A program made the translations under genes and the position numbers. 15,136 bases of DNA from CAZABP01 sp964483245 (lineage in GTDB: Bacteria; Planctomycetota; UBA1135; UBA2386): the NCBI GenBank assembly GCA_964483245.1, contig CAZABP010000082.1, forward strand, positions 1-15,136, written 5' to 3'. Under the pieces are notes generated by a model that was given only the letters and a program-made list of their open reading frames with translations, ran no database searches and was not told the DNA's origin. Below are positions 5,325-14,479 of the stretch, piece by piece; position 1 is the first letter of the stretch, and every line of letters starts with the position of its first letter.

Positions 5325-7444
5325 GCGGCGATGGCGCCCCAGAGCGAGGCAATGCCTACGAACGTCAGCACGGCGAACACGAGCTTGACCCCGAGAGCAA
5401 CGCCCGTGTTGACTCGAACGATCGCAATGGTCCTACGAGCATGCGCGATCGTCCATGCCAGCTTGGTCAAATCATCGGCCATCAGAGCAATGTCAGCGGT
5501 CTCGATCGCTGCATCCGTACCTGCCGCACCCATGGCGACACCCAACGTCGCCCGAGCAAGGGCGGGAGCGTCATTCACTCCGTCGCCGATCATCGCGACA
5601 GGCCCCGAGTTCTCGAGATCTTCCACTGCTCGTACTTTCTCCTCGGGCATCAACTCCGCGCGCACCTCGTCGATACCCACCGCACGCGCAACCGACTCGG
5701 CAGTTCCGCGATTGTCCCCAGTCAACATCACGACGCGTTCGACACCTGTTCGCCGCAACGCATCAATGGCACTCTTGGAATCGGTACGGACGGCGTCGGC
5801 GACAGCGATCAGACCGCATACATGGACGTCGTTGCCCACAACTACAATTGTGTTCCCGCCAGTCGACATCGATTCGAGTTTGCCGTGAACGTCTGGAGTC
5901 TCCTGACCGCGCTCTTCAAGGTACCGGTGAGACCCGAGCCAGAATCGCCGACCGTTGACGGTGCCTTCGAGTCCCTTGCCGTGAACGGCCAAGACGTCCT
6001 CGGCAGCGGACGGCGTCAGGCCAAGTTCCCGTGCGCGACCCAACACGGCGAGTGCGATCGGGTGTTGTGAATGTGCTTCGAGCGCAGCGGCGCGCTGCAG
6101 CAGACCACGCTCATCGTGTTCGGCGAGCGGGACGACGTCCACGACCCGTGGCCGTCCTTCGGTCAATGTGCCGGTCTTGTCGAGAGCGACGATCCGAATG
6201 TCGGCAGGAACTTCCACGATCTGTCCACTCTTCAGCAAGACGCCGTGCCGCGCCGCAGCGGCGAGCGATGCGACGATCGCCACCGGCGTGGCGATCACGA
6301 GGGCACACGGACAGCCGATCACGAGTAGCACCAAGGCACGATAGACCCACTCCGATGGCTGACCGCCGAAGAGGGATGGAACTATCGCGACTGCGGCGGC
6401 AACAGCGAGGATCGCCGGTGTGTAGATGCGCGCAAAACGTTCGACCCATTGCTCGCATCGAGAACGCTTCGCCTGCGCAGCGCCGACCTGCTGAATGATG
6501 CGTGCGAGGGTTGTCTCGCCGGCGACAGCCGTTGAGAGCACGTCGATCACGCCCACGCCGTTGATGGTGCCTGCGTACACAGCGTCGCCTCTCGCCTTCG
6601 GGACAGGCATTGACTCGCCAGTGACCGGTGATTGATCGACGGTGGTCGTACCGCGTTCGACGCGACCGTCGAGAGCGATGCGCTCTCCGGGCCGCACGCG
6701 AAAGACGGTACCCACGTCGACGAACGCCGGATCGACTTCGATCTCCTTGCCGTCGCGAACAAGTCGAGCACGCTCCGGAGCGAGCTCCAACAGTGCCGTA
6801 ACCGCTCGACGCGCCCGACCGATACTCCACGCCTCCAAAGCCAGAGACAGCGCGAACAGGAACGAAACGGTAGCAGCCTCGAACCACTCGCCGATCATCA
6901 GTGCTCCCACCACGGCAATGGTCATGAGCAGGCTCATGTCGGGCCGCAGACGCCGCAACGCGAAGAGCGCCTTGGGAAACACCAACCAAAGGCCCGCAGC
7001 CACAGCAGCCAGGTAACACGCCTTCGCGACTGCAGGAACGTCGTGCGCGAGACCGGCCCCTTCGGAACCGATCGCCGACTCAAGGCTAGCGATCGCAACA
7101 TGCAGCGCAAAGCCGGTGGCGGTTCCGAACCCGCTCACCAACACGAGTAGGTTGCGCAGCGACCACAAGCGACGCCGGCCGGCATCCGGAGCCGGGCGCC
7201 ACGTCTCCGCGCGCATGCCGGTCGCACCGACTGCGGCGGCGACCCGGTCCGGCGGAACTTCTGCCGGAACGGACATGCGGCCGTTCAGCAGGTCGAAGCC
7301 CAGCAGCGCCGGATCGACGAGGCTCTTCAAGGCGTCTCTGAGCGTCGCGACCTCTTCTGCGCAGTCCATGCCGTGGATTCGGTACTCACGCACCTGAGAT
7401 CCGACGGTCTGTTCCCGGACGCTGCGGTGGCCATTGTCGTTCAT
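5267..7444 (-). CDS. Heavy-metal-translocating P1B-type ATPase (Zn/Cd/Pb class)
   Basis: Encodes 725 aa and exports divalent metal from cytoplasm to periplasm. The N-terminal HMA-like domain (about 20-85) has GMDCAEE at 25-31, with one Cys where many HMA domains have CxxC. Core motifs are TGES 275-278, the transmembrane metal site CPC 378-380 followed by ALVIATP, phosphorylation site DKTGT 422-426, HP 461-462, TGDN 575-578 and GDGVNDAP 620-627. In the last helices, Lys687 (GVKLVF) and Asp708 (AADMGA) correspond to the Lys/Asp pair of ZntA/CadA. With CPCALVIATP this points to the Zn/Cd/Pb subclass and away from copper pumps. The ATG at 7444 is chosen because AGAGGAA precedes it; a longer frame to 7531 lacks that. 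It lies 180 bp after the lipoprotein gene in the metal-efflux operon. Its last 17 codons are repeated downstream by the 143-bp duplication. Confidence 0.95.
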   Translation of the reverse strand: MNDNGHRSVREQTVGSQVREYRIHGMDCAEEVATLRDALKSLVDPALLGFDLLNGRMSVPAEVPPDRVAAAVGATGMRAETWRPAPDAGRRRLWSLRNLLVLVSGFGTATGFALHVAIASLESAIGSEGAGLAHDVPAVAKACYLAAVAAGLWLVFPKALFALRRLRPDMSLLMTIAVVGALMIGEWFEAATVSFLFALSLALEAWSIGRARRAVTALLELAPERARLVRDGKEIEVDPAFVDVGTVFRVRPGERIALDGRVERGTTTVDQSPVTGESMPVPKARGDAVYAGTINGVGVIDVLSTAVAGETTLARIIQQVGAAQAKRSRCEQWVERFARIYTPAILAVAAAVAIVPSLFGGQPSEWVYRALVLLVIGCPCALVIATPVAIVASLAAAARHGVLLKSGQIVEVPADIRIVALDKTGTLTEGRPRVVDVVPLAEHDERGLLQRAAALEAHSQHPIALAVLGRARELGLTPSAAEDVLAVHGKGLEGTVNGRRFWLGSHRYLEERGQETPDVHGKLESMSTGGNTIVVVGNDVHVCGLIAVADAVRTDSKSAIDALRRTGVERVVMLTGDNRGTAESVARAVGIDEVRAELMPEEKVRAVEDLENSGPVAMIGDGVNDAPALARATLGVAMGAAGTDAAIETADIALMADDLTKLAWTIAHARRTIAIVRVNTGVALGVKLVFAVLTFVGIASLWGAIAADMGASLVVVTNSLRLLRP

Positions 7445-7624
7445 CTCTGATTCCTCTCGCGAGGCGGTTGGTTCATGGCTCACCTGAACTCGGCCTTTCG
7501 AAGACCGGTCGCGGCCTCGATTCCGACCCAAGAGCGCACAACGGTCGGCAGCGGCTTGCCTTTGGGAAGGTCAATCGAGCCCGGCAGGCGCGGGCATGCT
7601 CCGGTTCTCCGGATGCGCAGCGTC
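7445..7624 (-). other. Gap between lipoprotein and ATPase genes, with two small hairpins
   Basis: This is the only long gap in the metal operon. Just after the lipoprotein stop lie two short GC-rich inverted repeats: TCCGG-TTCT-CCGGA (7600-7613) and GCCCG/CGGGC (7579-7595). Neither is followed by a U-run. They might attenuate transcription or protect mRNA ends. A TTGACC on the minus strand (7574-7569) could be a -35 element for the ATPase, but no acceptable -10 follows, so an internal promoter is unproven. Confidence 0.35.
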
Positions 7625-8071
7625 TCACTCGTGCCCGTGATGGTGCTCGAGGTCGGGGTTGTACGGCTTGCCGTCCACCTCGATCGAGATGCGCCCTTCC
7701 GGCTCCTTGCCCTTCAGCGCGTCATCGGTCACCGTGAAGACCGTGTTGGAGGCGTCCTTGGCCTTCGTGGCGAGCACCTTCGGTCCTGACGACGTGTTCA
7801 GCTTGAGCTCAGGCGGCTTGGTCGCGGCCAGCGCGGTCTTGGCGTCGGTGCCGAGCACGTAGATCGTCAGCGTGCCGGTGCTGTCGTCGTGCACGACCTC
7901 GAGGTGCACGGCGTGCGCAGATCCCAGTTCGAGCACGTGGCCGCCATGGGGGCCGTGCGCGTGCGCCTCGCCGGCGTGCGCGCCAGCAGCCGGCTTCTGG
8001 TCGTGGTCATGGTCGCCCGAGCAGGCTCCGAAGGCTGCCGCGACGAGAACAGTGAGTGCGGTTCGGATCAT
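7625..8071 (-). CDS. His-rich periplasmic lipoprotein, probable metal binder
   Basis: Encodes 148 aa. A short signal peptide ends in a lipobox-like AAFGAC (Cys17). It is followed by a His/Asp-rich segment with DHDHD, HAGEAHAHGPHGGH (residues 20-45) and a C-terminal EHHHGHE. The middle is a beta-rich domain (HAVHLEVVHDDSTGTLTIYVLG and later GRISIEVDGKPY). The His clusters at both ends argue for zinc-type or nickel-type metal binding in the periplasm, as a buffer or chaperone for the adjacent pumps. The start codon is 2 nt after the RND stop, with GGAG inside the end of that gene. I do not know an established name; similar proteins accompany efflux pumps, as I recall, in planctomycetes. Confidence 0.8.
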   Translation of the reverse strand: MIRTALTVLVAAAFGACSGDHDHDQKPAAGAHAGEAHAHGPHGGHVLELGSAHAVHLEVVHDDSTGTLTIYVLGTDAKTALAATKPPELKLNTSSGPKVLATKAKDASNTVFTVTDDALKGKEPEGRISIEVDGKPYNPDLEHHHGHE

Positions 8072-8073
8072 CG

Positions 8074-11000
8074 TTACGTCTCCAGGTTTGGGCGCGGGCC
8101 ACCGGCCAGCGCGGGTCCAAGGTCTTGTTGATTCGGTTCGGGCACGAGCTGTCGCCGGATGTCCTCCAGATCCTCCTCTCGTACGCGCTCTCCGGCCAAG
8201 CGCTCGGCCTCGCTGCGGCAGAACCGCCAGAACAGGCCGGGCATGACCAGGAAGTCGAGCAGCGTGTTGGTGACGAGCCCGCCGATGATGACGGTCGCCA
8301 CCGGGTAGAGGATCTCGCGACCGGGCTGGTCCGCCGACAGCGCCAGCGGCACGAGCCCGATCCCCGCGCAGAGCGCAGTCATCAGCACGGGGATCACGCG
8401 CTCCTGGCTGCCGCGCACCAGCATCTCCACCGAGAAGCCCTCGCCCTCCTTGCGCATCAGGTGTAGCCAGTGGTCCACTAGGAGGATTGCGTTGCGCGCC
8501 GAGGTACCGAGCAAGGCGATGAATCCGACCAGCGTCGCGACCGACATCACCTGGCCGCTGAGCACGACGTAGGCTGCCGCCCCGACGAAGGCGGTCGGCC
8601 GGGTCAGCAGTACCAGCAGCGCGAGTTTCAGAGAGCGGAACTGCAGGTAGAGCAGTAGCACCATGAACACCAGGGACAGCACGCTCAGGGCCGCGATCAG
8701 CCGCGTTGCCTCCTGTTGTGCTTCGAACTGGCCGCTGATTCGGATGGAGTAGCCCGGCAGGTTGGCGAGCCGGTCGCGGACAGGCCACAGCACCGCCTCG
8801 ACGTCCGTGACGACCTCGCCGAGCGATCGACCGCCAACGTTGTGCTGGACGACGACGCGCCGCTGGACGTTCTCGCGGTTGATGTTGTTCGGGGTCTTCG
8901 ACACCCGCACGTCGGCGACGTCGGCGATGCGCGCCAGCGCTTCGTCGCCCCGGCGCAGGTAGAGGCCCGCGAGCTGCGCGACGTTGCGGCGGTCGTCCTC
9001 CTCGAGGCGGACCTTGATCGGATATGCGATCTGGCCGACCTGGAGCCGCGACACCTCTTGGCCGCCCATGGCCAGTTCCACGGTCTCGGCGAGCGCTGCG
9101 ACGTGAATGCCGAGCCGCGCTAGCTCGGTGCGGCGGGGTTTCACTTCGACCTGGTCGATCAGCACCTGGGGCTCGGTGTACAGGTCGCGCACCCCGGGAA
9201 TGGTCCTGATCTTGGCTTCGACCTCGCTCGCCGTCTGCCGCAGCACGTCGAGGTCAGGTCCGGCGATCTTGATCGCGACCTGGGCAGTGACGCCCGACAG
9301 GAGGTGGCTCAGCAGATGGGCTAGCGGCTGTTCGGTAGAAGTCGCTACGCCCGGGAACTCGTACGACAGGCGGTCGCGGATGTCCTCGATGATCTCCTCG
9401 CGCGAACGCGGCGAGGTCGAGTCAAAGTTGACGATCGCTTCGCTGACGCTGACTGGCATCGCGTGCTCGTCGCCCGGCGCGCGGCCTGTGCGGCGCGCGA
9501 CGCTGCTCACGCCCTCGACCTTCTTGACCAGTTCCTCGAGCCGGCGGCCGAAGCGATCCGAGGTCTCGAGGCTCGCATCGGGCGGCAGGACCACGTTGAC
9601 CTGGGCGGTTCCCTCGTTGAAGGGCGGCAGGAACGACGAACCCGTCGTGAGCAGGAAAGCGCCGCTGACGAGCAGCGCCACCACGCAGACAGCGACGATA
9701 CGCTCGATATGCCGCGTGCTCAGCAGCACGCCCCTCGCCGCCGCGGCCCGCAGCTTCGCCACGAGCCAGCCGCCGTACTTGCGCTCGGCAGCAGCGTGCG
9801 CGCGCCGGCCCAGCAGGTAGTAGCACAGGACCGGCGTGACGGTCAGGGCCACGACCAGTGACGCCATCACGCTGATGATGTAGGCGAGCCCGATCGGCGC
9901 GAACAGCCGCCCCTCGATGCCACCCAGGAAGAAGAGCGGCAGGTAGACGACCGTGACGAGCAGCGTGCCGTACATCACCGGCTTCCGGATCTCGCTCGAC
10001 GCTTGGAACAGGACCCAGAGCACTGGCTCCCTGCGCTCGCGCGCCGAGTTCTCGTGCAAACGGCGGAAGACATTCTCGACATCGATGATCGCGTCGTCGA
10101 CGAGCGTGCCGATCGCGACGGCGAGGCCGCCGAGCGTCATCGTGTTGATCGTCAGCCCGAACGCTGCGAACACGAGCGCGGCGATCGCCACCGAGAGCGG
10201 GATCGCGGTGAGCGTGATGAACGTCGTCCGGAAGTTCAGCAGGAACAGGAACAGGATGACGATGACCAGGATCGTGCCGTCGCGGACGGCCTCGAGCACG
10301 TTGTCGATCGCGCGATCGATGAACGCCGCCTGCTGGAACACGCCGTCGTCGATCGTGACGTCGGGCGGCAGCTCCCGCTGCATCAGCCGCAGCTCCTCGT
10401 TGACGCGATCGGTCAGCACCGTCGTGTCGACGCCCGGCTGCTTCATGACCACCATGATCACGCCGGGCCTGCCGTTGATGCCCGCGGTGCCGGTCGGGAT
10501 CGCGGCGGCGCCGAAGAAAACCTCGGCCACGTCCTCGATGCGCACCGGCCGCGTCGGGTGCGGGCGGATGACCGCGTGCGCAAGTTCCTCGGGCCGTTCG
10601 AGCAGACCGGAGACCGCGACGAGCGGCCCCTTGGCGCCGATGTTCAGGAAGCCGCCGGCGACGTTCACGTTCGCGGCGCGGGTCGCCTCGGCCACCTCCT
10701 GCAGAGTAACGTCGAAGGTGCGCAGCTTGTCCGCGTCGACTACGACCTGCAGCTCCGACGGCTGCCCGCCGATCGTGATGACCTGGGCGATGCCGGACAG
10801 CGACAGGATGCGCGGCCGGATGTCGCGGTCGATGATCCGCCGCAGCTCCAAGATGTCGGTCTCGCCGCTCTTGCTCTGGAAGCCAATCATCTGCACCTGC
10901 CCCATGATGCTGCTGATCGGCGCCATGACTGGCAGCACGCCTGGTGGCAGGCTCGGCACGGCGACCTGGAGCTTCTCGGCGACAATCTGGCGGTCTAGGT

Positions 11001-11310
11001 AGATGTCGGTGCCCCAGTCGAACTCGACGTAGACCACCGACAGGCCGAGCCCGCTCGCCGAGCGTACGCGGAACACACCGGTGGCCCCGTTCATCACCTG
11101 CTCGATCGGCCAGCTGACCAGGCGCTCGACGTCCTCGGGCACGAGGCCATGCGCCTCCGTGAGCACGGTGACCACCGGTCGATTCAGGTCCGGCAGCACG
11201 TCGATCGGCATGCGCAGGGCCTTGTACAGACCGTATGTCCCCACGAGGACCGCAGCGAGCAGCACGATCGCGCGATTCTGCAGCGACGCGGCGATTATCC
11301 GGTTCAGCAT
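8074..11310 (-). CDS. HME-type RND heavy-metal efflux pump, inner-membrane permease (CusA/CzcA family)
   Basis: Encodes 1078 aa, normal for the family. It is the proton-driven inner-membrane trimer that passes periplasmic metal to the adaptor and outer-membrane channel. Visible features are the first helix at 12-31, MPIDVLPDLNRPVV at 34-47 (HME signature region), the periplasmic pore domain, the helix cluster from about 345, and the proton-relay helix with VDDAIIDVEN at 404-413. A second periplasmic domain (PFNEGTAQVNVV onward) and a final block of helices follow. Where CusA has the LLYM methionine this protein has a Val-rich strand, and the later IDM methionine region reads HLLSHLLSG, so the copper methionine triad is not evident. 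Zn, Cd or Co is more plausible than Cu or Ag. The start has AGGAGG 5-6 nt upstream, and the adaptor stop is 9 nt away. Confidence 0.95.
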   Translation of the reverse strand: MLNRIIAASLQNRAIVLLAAVLVGTYGLYKALRMPIDVLPDLNRPVVTVLTEAHGLVPEDVERLVSWPIEQVMNGATGVFRVRSASGLGLSVVYVEFDWGTDIYLDRQIVAEKLQVAVPSLPPGVLPVMAPISSIMGQVQMIGFQSKSGETDILELRRIIDRDIRPRILSLSGIAQVITIGGQPSELQVVVDADKLRTFDVTLQEVAEATRAANVNVAGGFLNIGAKGPLVAVSGLLERPEELAHAVIRPHPTRPVRIEDVAEVFFGAAAIPTGTAGINGRPGVIMVVMKQPGVDTTVLTDRVNEELRLMQRELPPDVTIDDGVFQQAAFIDRAIDNVLEAVRDGTILVIVILFLFLLNFRTTFITLTAIPLSVAIAALVFAAFGLTINTMTLGGLAVAIGTLVDDAIIDVENVFRRLHENSARERREPVLWVLFQASSEIRKPVMYGTLLVTVVYLPLFFLGGIEGRLFAPIGLAYIISVMASLVVALTVTPVLCYYLLGRRAHAAAERKYGGWLVAKLRAAAARGVLLSTRHIERIVAVCVVALLVSGAFLLTTGSSFLPPFNEGTAQVNVVLPPDASLETSDRFGRRLEELVKKVEGVSSVARRTGRAPGDEHAMPVSVSEAIVNFDSTSPRSREEIIEDIRDRLSYEFPGVATSTEQPLAHLLSHLLSGVTAQVAIKIAGPDLDVLRQTASEVEAKIRTIPGVRDLYTEPQVLIDQVEVKPRRTELARLGIHVAALAETVELAMGGQEVSRLQVGQIAYPIKVRLEEDDRRNVAQLAGLYLRRGDEALARIADVADVRVSKTPNNINRENVQRRVVVQHNVGGRSLGEVVTDVEAVLWPVRDRLANLPGYSIRISGQFEAQQEATRLIAALSVLSLVFMVLLLYLQFRSLKLALLVLLTRPTAFVGAAAYVVLSGQVMSVATLVGFIALLGTSARNAILLVDHWLHLMRKEGEGFSVEMLVRGSQERVIPVLMTALCAGIGLVPLALSADQPGREILYPVATVIIGGLVTNTLLDFLVMPGLFWRFCRSEAERLAGERVREEDLEDIRRQLVPEPNQQDLGPALAGGPRPNLET

Positions 11311-11319
11311 GTGCGCCTC

Positions 11320-12960
11320 CTAGTGGCCATGGCCCGCGTGTGCGTCGACTGCGTCGCCGCCCTTCAGTGCGAGGCCGAGCTCGAACGCGCCGGACTGCAC
11401 GACCGGATCGCCGGGGAACAACGCGACGCCCTGGCCGGCCGGGACGACCACGACCTCGTCGTCCTGGTAGACAATGGCGATCGGCACCGGCTTGAACCCG
11501 TCGCCGTCCTGGAGGAACACGACCTTGTTGGGTCCGTCTTCCGTCACAGCCGACGAGGGCAGCACGTAGACGTTGTCGAGCTTGGCGGTCGGCACGCTCA
11601 GCAGGTAGCTCATGCCCTCGCGGAGCGACCATGTGCGCGACGCCAGCCCGCCCTCGCGCTCGATCGTCGAGGACACGCTGTTGGCAACCTCGATGAAAGC
11701 GATCGTGCCCTCGTTGGCGTTGGAACTCTGGACATAGCCGACCCGGAGGCCGTCGAGCGCCGGACCGGAGTCGCGGATCAGCGGCTTGCCGGTGATGCCA
11801 TGGCGTTCCTTGGCGGCCGCGAGCACCGCCGCGACCTCGCCGCCGACGGGCTCTGTTCGCAGGAGCAGCCGCCTCGGGTCGCTGAGGGTCAGCAGCCGGT
11901 CGCCTGCAGCGACCTTCGCGCCGCGTTTCGTCAAGACCTCGAGCACGTCCCATGCCGCGCCCTCGACGAGAGCTGGTGCGAGGATGCGCACGACGGGTTC
12001 GAGCGCGTTCAGCGCATGCAGCCGCTTCAGGTCCTCGAGAGTATGCCCTTGCTGCAACAGGACGCCGATGTCGAGGAAATGGAGCGCGCCTTCGGCGGTC
12101 GCCATCCATTCCGTCAGCTCCGGCGTCACGAGGCCGCTGGCGGCGAGTTCGCCGATCGTCGCGGTGACCCAGGGCAGGGAACGGATAGCCTTGGGCAGTG
12201 CAGCGCTGAGTCGCTGGGCCTCCGGCGGCCACAAGCCGTTGCGGGCGAGCGCGCGCTGCCATCGCTCTTCGTCGAGCTCCGGAATGGAGGCGCCGGCCTC
12301 GATTGCACCGATCTGTTCTTCAGTCAGACCGTGCTTCTGCAGCTCGAGGCGAGCCTGCTCCTGCTCCTTCTCGGCCCGCGACAGCTGGTAGCGTAGGTCG
12401 ATCGCGCGCTGCCTCGGGATCAGCGGCAGGTCACGTCCGCCGACGTTCCCCGTGTACTGCTCGACGCGCTCGAGCTCGGTGCGCGCGATGCGGACCTCCT
12501 CGGCGGATTTGCGGAGATCGAGCACGCTCGAGTGCAGCTGCTCCTGGGCCGGGCGCAATACGTCGGCCGTCAGCGTCAACTGCGGCCTTGGCAGCGGGTC
12601 CCGCACGAGCGTGATCACCACCCGGCCCGGTTCGACGACGCGTCCGATCTCGACGTCGATGCTCTCGATGCGGCCGCCGATCGGTGCGAAGACCGGCTGC
12701 TCGGTTGTCGGCATGTCGGTAACGACGGCTGCGACGGCCACGGTCCGGACGAAAGTCGTGGGCTCGACCTTCCCGACCCGGACGCCGAGGTTGGCAAGAG
12801 TGGCAGGAGGAAGCTGCGGAGCGTGACCATGCTCCCCGCCCTCCTCCTTCGTCGGCTCTCTACGCCCGGTCCCTCCTGCGACCATGCTGCCGATGAAGAG
12901 ACCCAGGAGCGTGCAGATCGTTGCAGTGAGCGGGATTCCCCAGCGTGATCTCGTTGTCAT
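11320..12960 (-). CDS. RND efflux periplasmic adaptor (CusB/CzcB-like) with an internal helical insert
   Basis: Encodes 546 aa. It has an N-terminal membrane anchor or signal (about 9-29), a His/Glu-rich stretch (KEEGGEHGHAPQ) and a lipoyl half-motif at 91-118 (FAPIGGRIESIDVEIGRVV). A long coiled-coil hairpin (about 133-210) and the returning lipoyl half at 337-365 (VLEVLTKRGAKVAAGDRLLTL) follow, then barrel and membrane-proximal domains and a His-rich end (DAHAGHGH). Residues about 212-330 form a helical insert between hairpin and return lipoyl half, absent from typical adaptors and accounting for the unusual length. It would join the RND permease to the outer-membrane channel and may present metal through its His tails. 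The ATG at 12960 overlaps the channel gene stop (ATGA) and has AGGAG upstream; an in-frame start at 13086 would lie inside that gene. Confidence 0.92.
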   Translation of the reverse strand: MTTRSRWGIPLTATICTLLGLFIGSMVAGGTGRREPTKEEGGEHGHAPQLPPATLANLGVRVGKVEPTTFVRTVAVAAVVTDMPTTEQPVFAPIGGRIESIDVEIGRVVEPGRVVITLVRDPLPRPQLTLTADVLRPAQEQLHSSVLDLRKSAEEVRIARTELERVEQYTGNVGGRDLPLIPRQRAIDLRYQLSRAEKEQEQARLELQKHGLTEEQIGAIEAGASIPELDEERWQRALARNGLWPPEAQRLSAALPKAIRSLPWVTATIGELAASGLVTPELTEWMATAEGALHFLDIGVLLQQGHTLEDLKRLHALNALEPVVRILAPALVEGAAWDVLEVLTKRGAKVAAGDRLLTLSDPRRLLLRTEPVGGEVAAVLAAAKERHGITGKPLIRDSGPALDGLRVGYVQSSNANEGTIAFIEVANSVSSTIEREGGLASRTWSLREGMSYLLSVPTAKLDNVYVLPSSAVTEDGPNKVVFLQDGDGFKPVPIAIVYQDDEVVVVPAGQGVALFPGDPVVQSGAFELGLALKGGDAVDAHAGHGH

Positions 12961-14417
12961 CGTCGTTCTCCTGCAGCGTCTTCGTGCTTTCCTGTCAGCT
13001 CCTGCGGCGGCGTACGGCCCTCGCCGCCAGGATCGGAGCGGAACTCGACGAGTGGAAACCCGACCGCCTTCTCGAGGTCCGACCATGCCAGCTGCTCCGA
13101 CAGCCGTGCTTCTAGAACCTCGAGCTGCACCTGCCGGAGGCTGCGCTCGGCGTCGAGCAGCTGCAGCGCGCCAGCCGATCCAGCGGCGATCGACTGGCGA
13201 GCGATGTCGACGTTGGCCGTTGCTGCAGGCAGCACCTCGTCCCGGAGAATGCGGTGCTGCTCGGTGGCCATCCTCAGGGTCCCACTTGCGCGTTCGACCG
13301 CAGAAAGGACGCCGTGCGCCCTGGTTTCGTACATCGTGCGAACCTCTTCGCGCCGCTTGACCGCCTCGGCGATCGCCTGCTGGTTCCGATCGAACATCGG
13401 CAGCTCGATGCCGAGGCTCAGCCCGAGGATCGTCTTGCGTTCACCCACTTCGCCGCGGAAGGAAGGGCCAAACGTCAGGTCGGGGTACTGTTTGGCGATC
13501 TCGAGGTGCAGCCGCCGTTCAGCGACTTCGTACTCAGCGCGGATACGCAGGAGCTCCGGATGCTCCTGTTCGATCAGCTCGCGAAGCTGTGTTGGTTCGG
13601 GCTGACTGGTTGGCGTTGCGGGCAGTGCAGAGTCGGGTACCAGTCCGAGCCGGCCCGGGCTCACCGCCACGAGGTCGGAGAGATCCGAAGCGGCATTGGT
13701 GACGTCGATCCGGGCGGTCAGCACGCGGCTCTTCTCCCGCGCGTGCTCGAGCTGGAAGAGAGATACGTCCAGTGCGGTTGCCGCGCCCGCGGCGACGAGC
13801 TGCTGGGTCGCGGCGAGCGAGGCCTCGGCGGCCGCTAGGACGCTACCTCGTACCGCCTCGCGCTGCTGGGCGACGGCGAGCCGCACGAACCGAGCACGCA
13901 GATCCAGGTACAGCTCGCGGAAGGTCGCCAGCGCATCGGCACGGGCCGCCCGCGCCAGCGACTCGTTCACATCGTCCTGTCGTCCGAGCCTGCCGCTCAG
14001 CGGGATCGTGAGACCGAGGCTGGCGAACGGCACCACCTCATTGACGTCGACCGTGGAACCGAAGCCGAACTCGGGTCCCGCTGTGAGGATGGGGTTCGGC
14101 CAGGGCGTGGCAACACGGGCCTTGGCGAACGCGGTGCGAAAGGCAGCGATCGTCTCGCGCACGCGCGGTCCGCGAGTTCGCAGCCACTCGGCGGCCCGGC
14201 GAAGCGTGAGCTCCGGCAGCGGCGTTTCCGGATCGCCCATCTCCGGCGCTTCACGCAGGGTGGCAAGGGCATCGAGCTGGTTCGGGGGAAGCGGCTCCGC
14301 CTCGTACGAGTGGAGCGCGCAACTCGCTAGCCCGAGCGCTGCGAGAGCGAGCGCTGTCGTCGTTGGTTGTCTGGATGAAGATCCCGCCTCGATGGCGGGT
14401 CGTGGCTGCGTTTGCAA
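12957..14417 (-). CDS. Outer-membrane efflux channel lipoprotein (TolC/CusC family)
   Basis: Encodes 486 aa. The start is inferred to be TTG at 14417, with a strong AGGAGG about 5 nt upstream; no ATG or GTG near it would give a signal peptide, and the in-frame ATG at 14555 would overlap the neighbouring gene. The signal peptide ends in lipobox LASC (Cys33). Two repeated halves of long amphipathic helices with beta strands follow: TPWPNPILTAGPEFGFG ... SLGLTIPLSG in the first half and YPDLTFGPSFRG ... LSLGIELPMFDRNQ in the second, the classic outer-membrane efflux protein duplication. It would form the trimeric exit duct for the RND pump encoded downstream. Its stop overlaps the adaptor start (ATGA). 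Confidence 0.92.
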   Translation of the reverse strand: MQTQPRPAIEAGSSSRQPTTTALALAALGLASCALHSYEAEPLPPNQLDALATLREAPEMGDPETPLPELTLRRAAEWLRTRGPRVRETIAAFRTAFAKARVATPWPNPILTAGPEFGFGSTVDVNEVVPFASLGLTIPLSGRLGRQDDVNESLARAARADALATFRELYLDLRARFVRLAVAQQREAVRGSVLAAAEASLAATQQLVAAGAATALDVSLFQLEHAREKSRVLTARIDVTNAASDLSDLVAVSPGRLGLVPDSALPATPTSQPEPTQLRELIEQEHPELLRIRAEYEVAERRLHLEIAKQYPDLTFGPSFRGEVGERKTILGLSLGIELPMFDRNQQAIAEAVKRREEVRTMYETRAHGVLSAVERASGTLRMATEQHRILRDEVLPAATANVDIARQSIAAGSAGALQLLDAERSLRQVQLEVLEARLSEQLAWSDLEKAVGFPLVEFRSDPGGEGRTPPQELTGKHEDAAGERR

Positions 14418-14479
14418 GGTTCCTCCTGTGTTCTCTCGAGGCCCCGCGGAATGGGGCGATGCCGGGGAACGCAGGAGGA

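Noticed and set aside
7569..7574. MerR-type promoter for the ATPase gene (TTGACC on the minus strand)
   Set aside because: The nearby dyad is imperfect and no -10-like hexamer occurs 16-20 bp downstream.
8074..11310. Copper/silver-specific Cus pump
   Set aside because: The CusA LLYM and IDM methionine regions are replaced by Val- and His/Leu-containing sequence, and the operon ATPase is of the Zn/Cd/Pb type.
9422..12262. Very long minus-strand frame (946 codons) overlapping the permease and adaptor genes
   Set aside because: The translation is Arg/Ala/Gly-rich low-complexity sequence in the wrong frame across two clear efflux genes.
11149..12396. Plus-strand frame (415 codons) opposite the permease/adaptor junction
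   Set aside because: It is antisense to two well-supported genes and has no recognisable domain or ribosome site.
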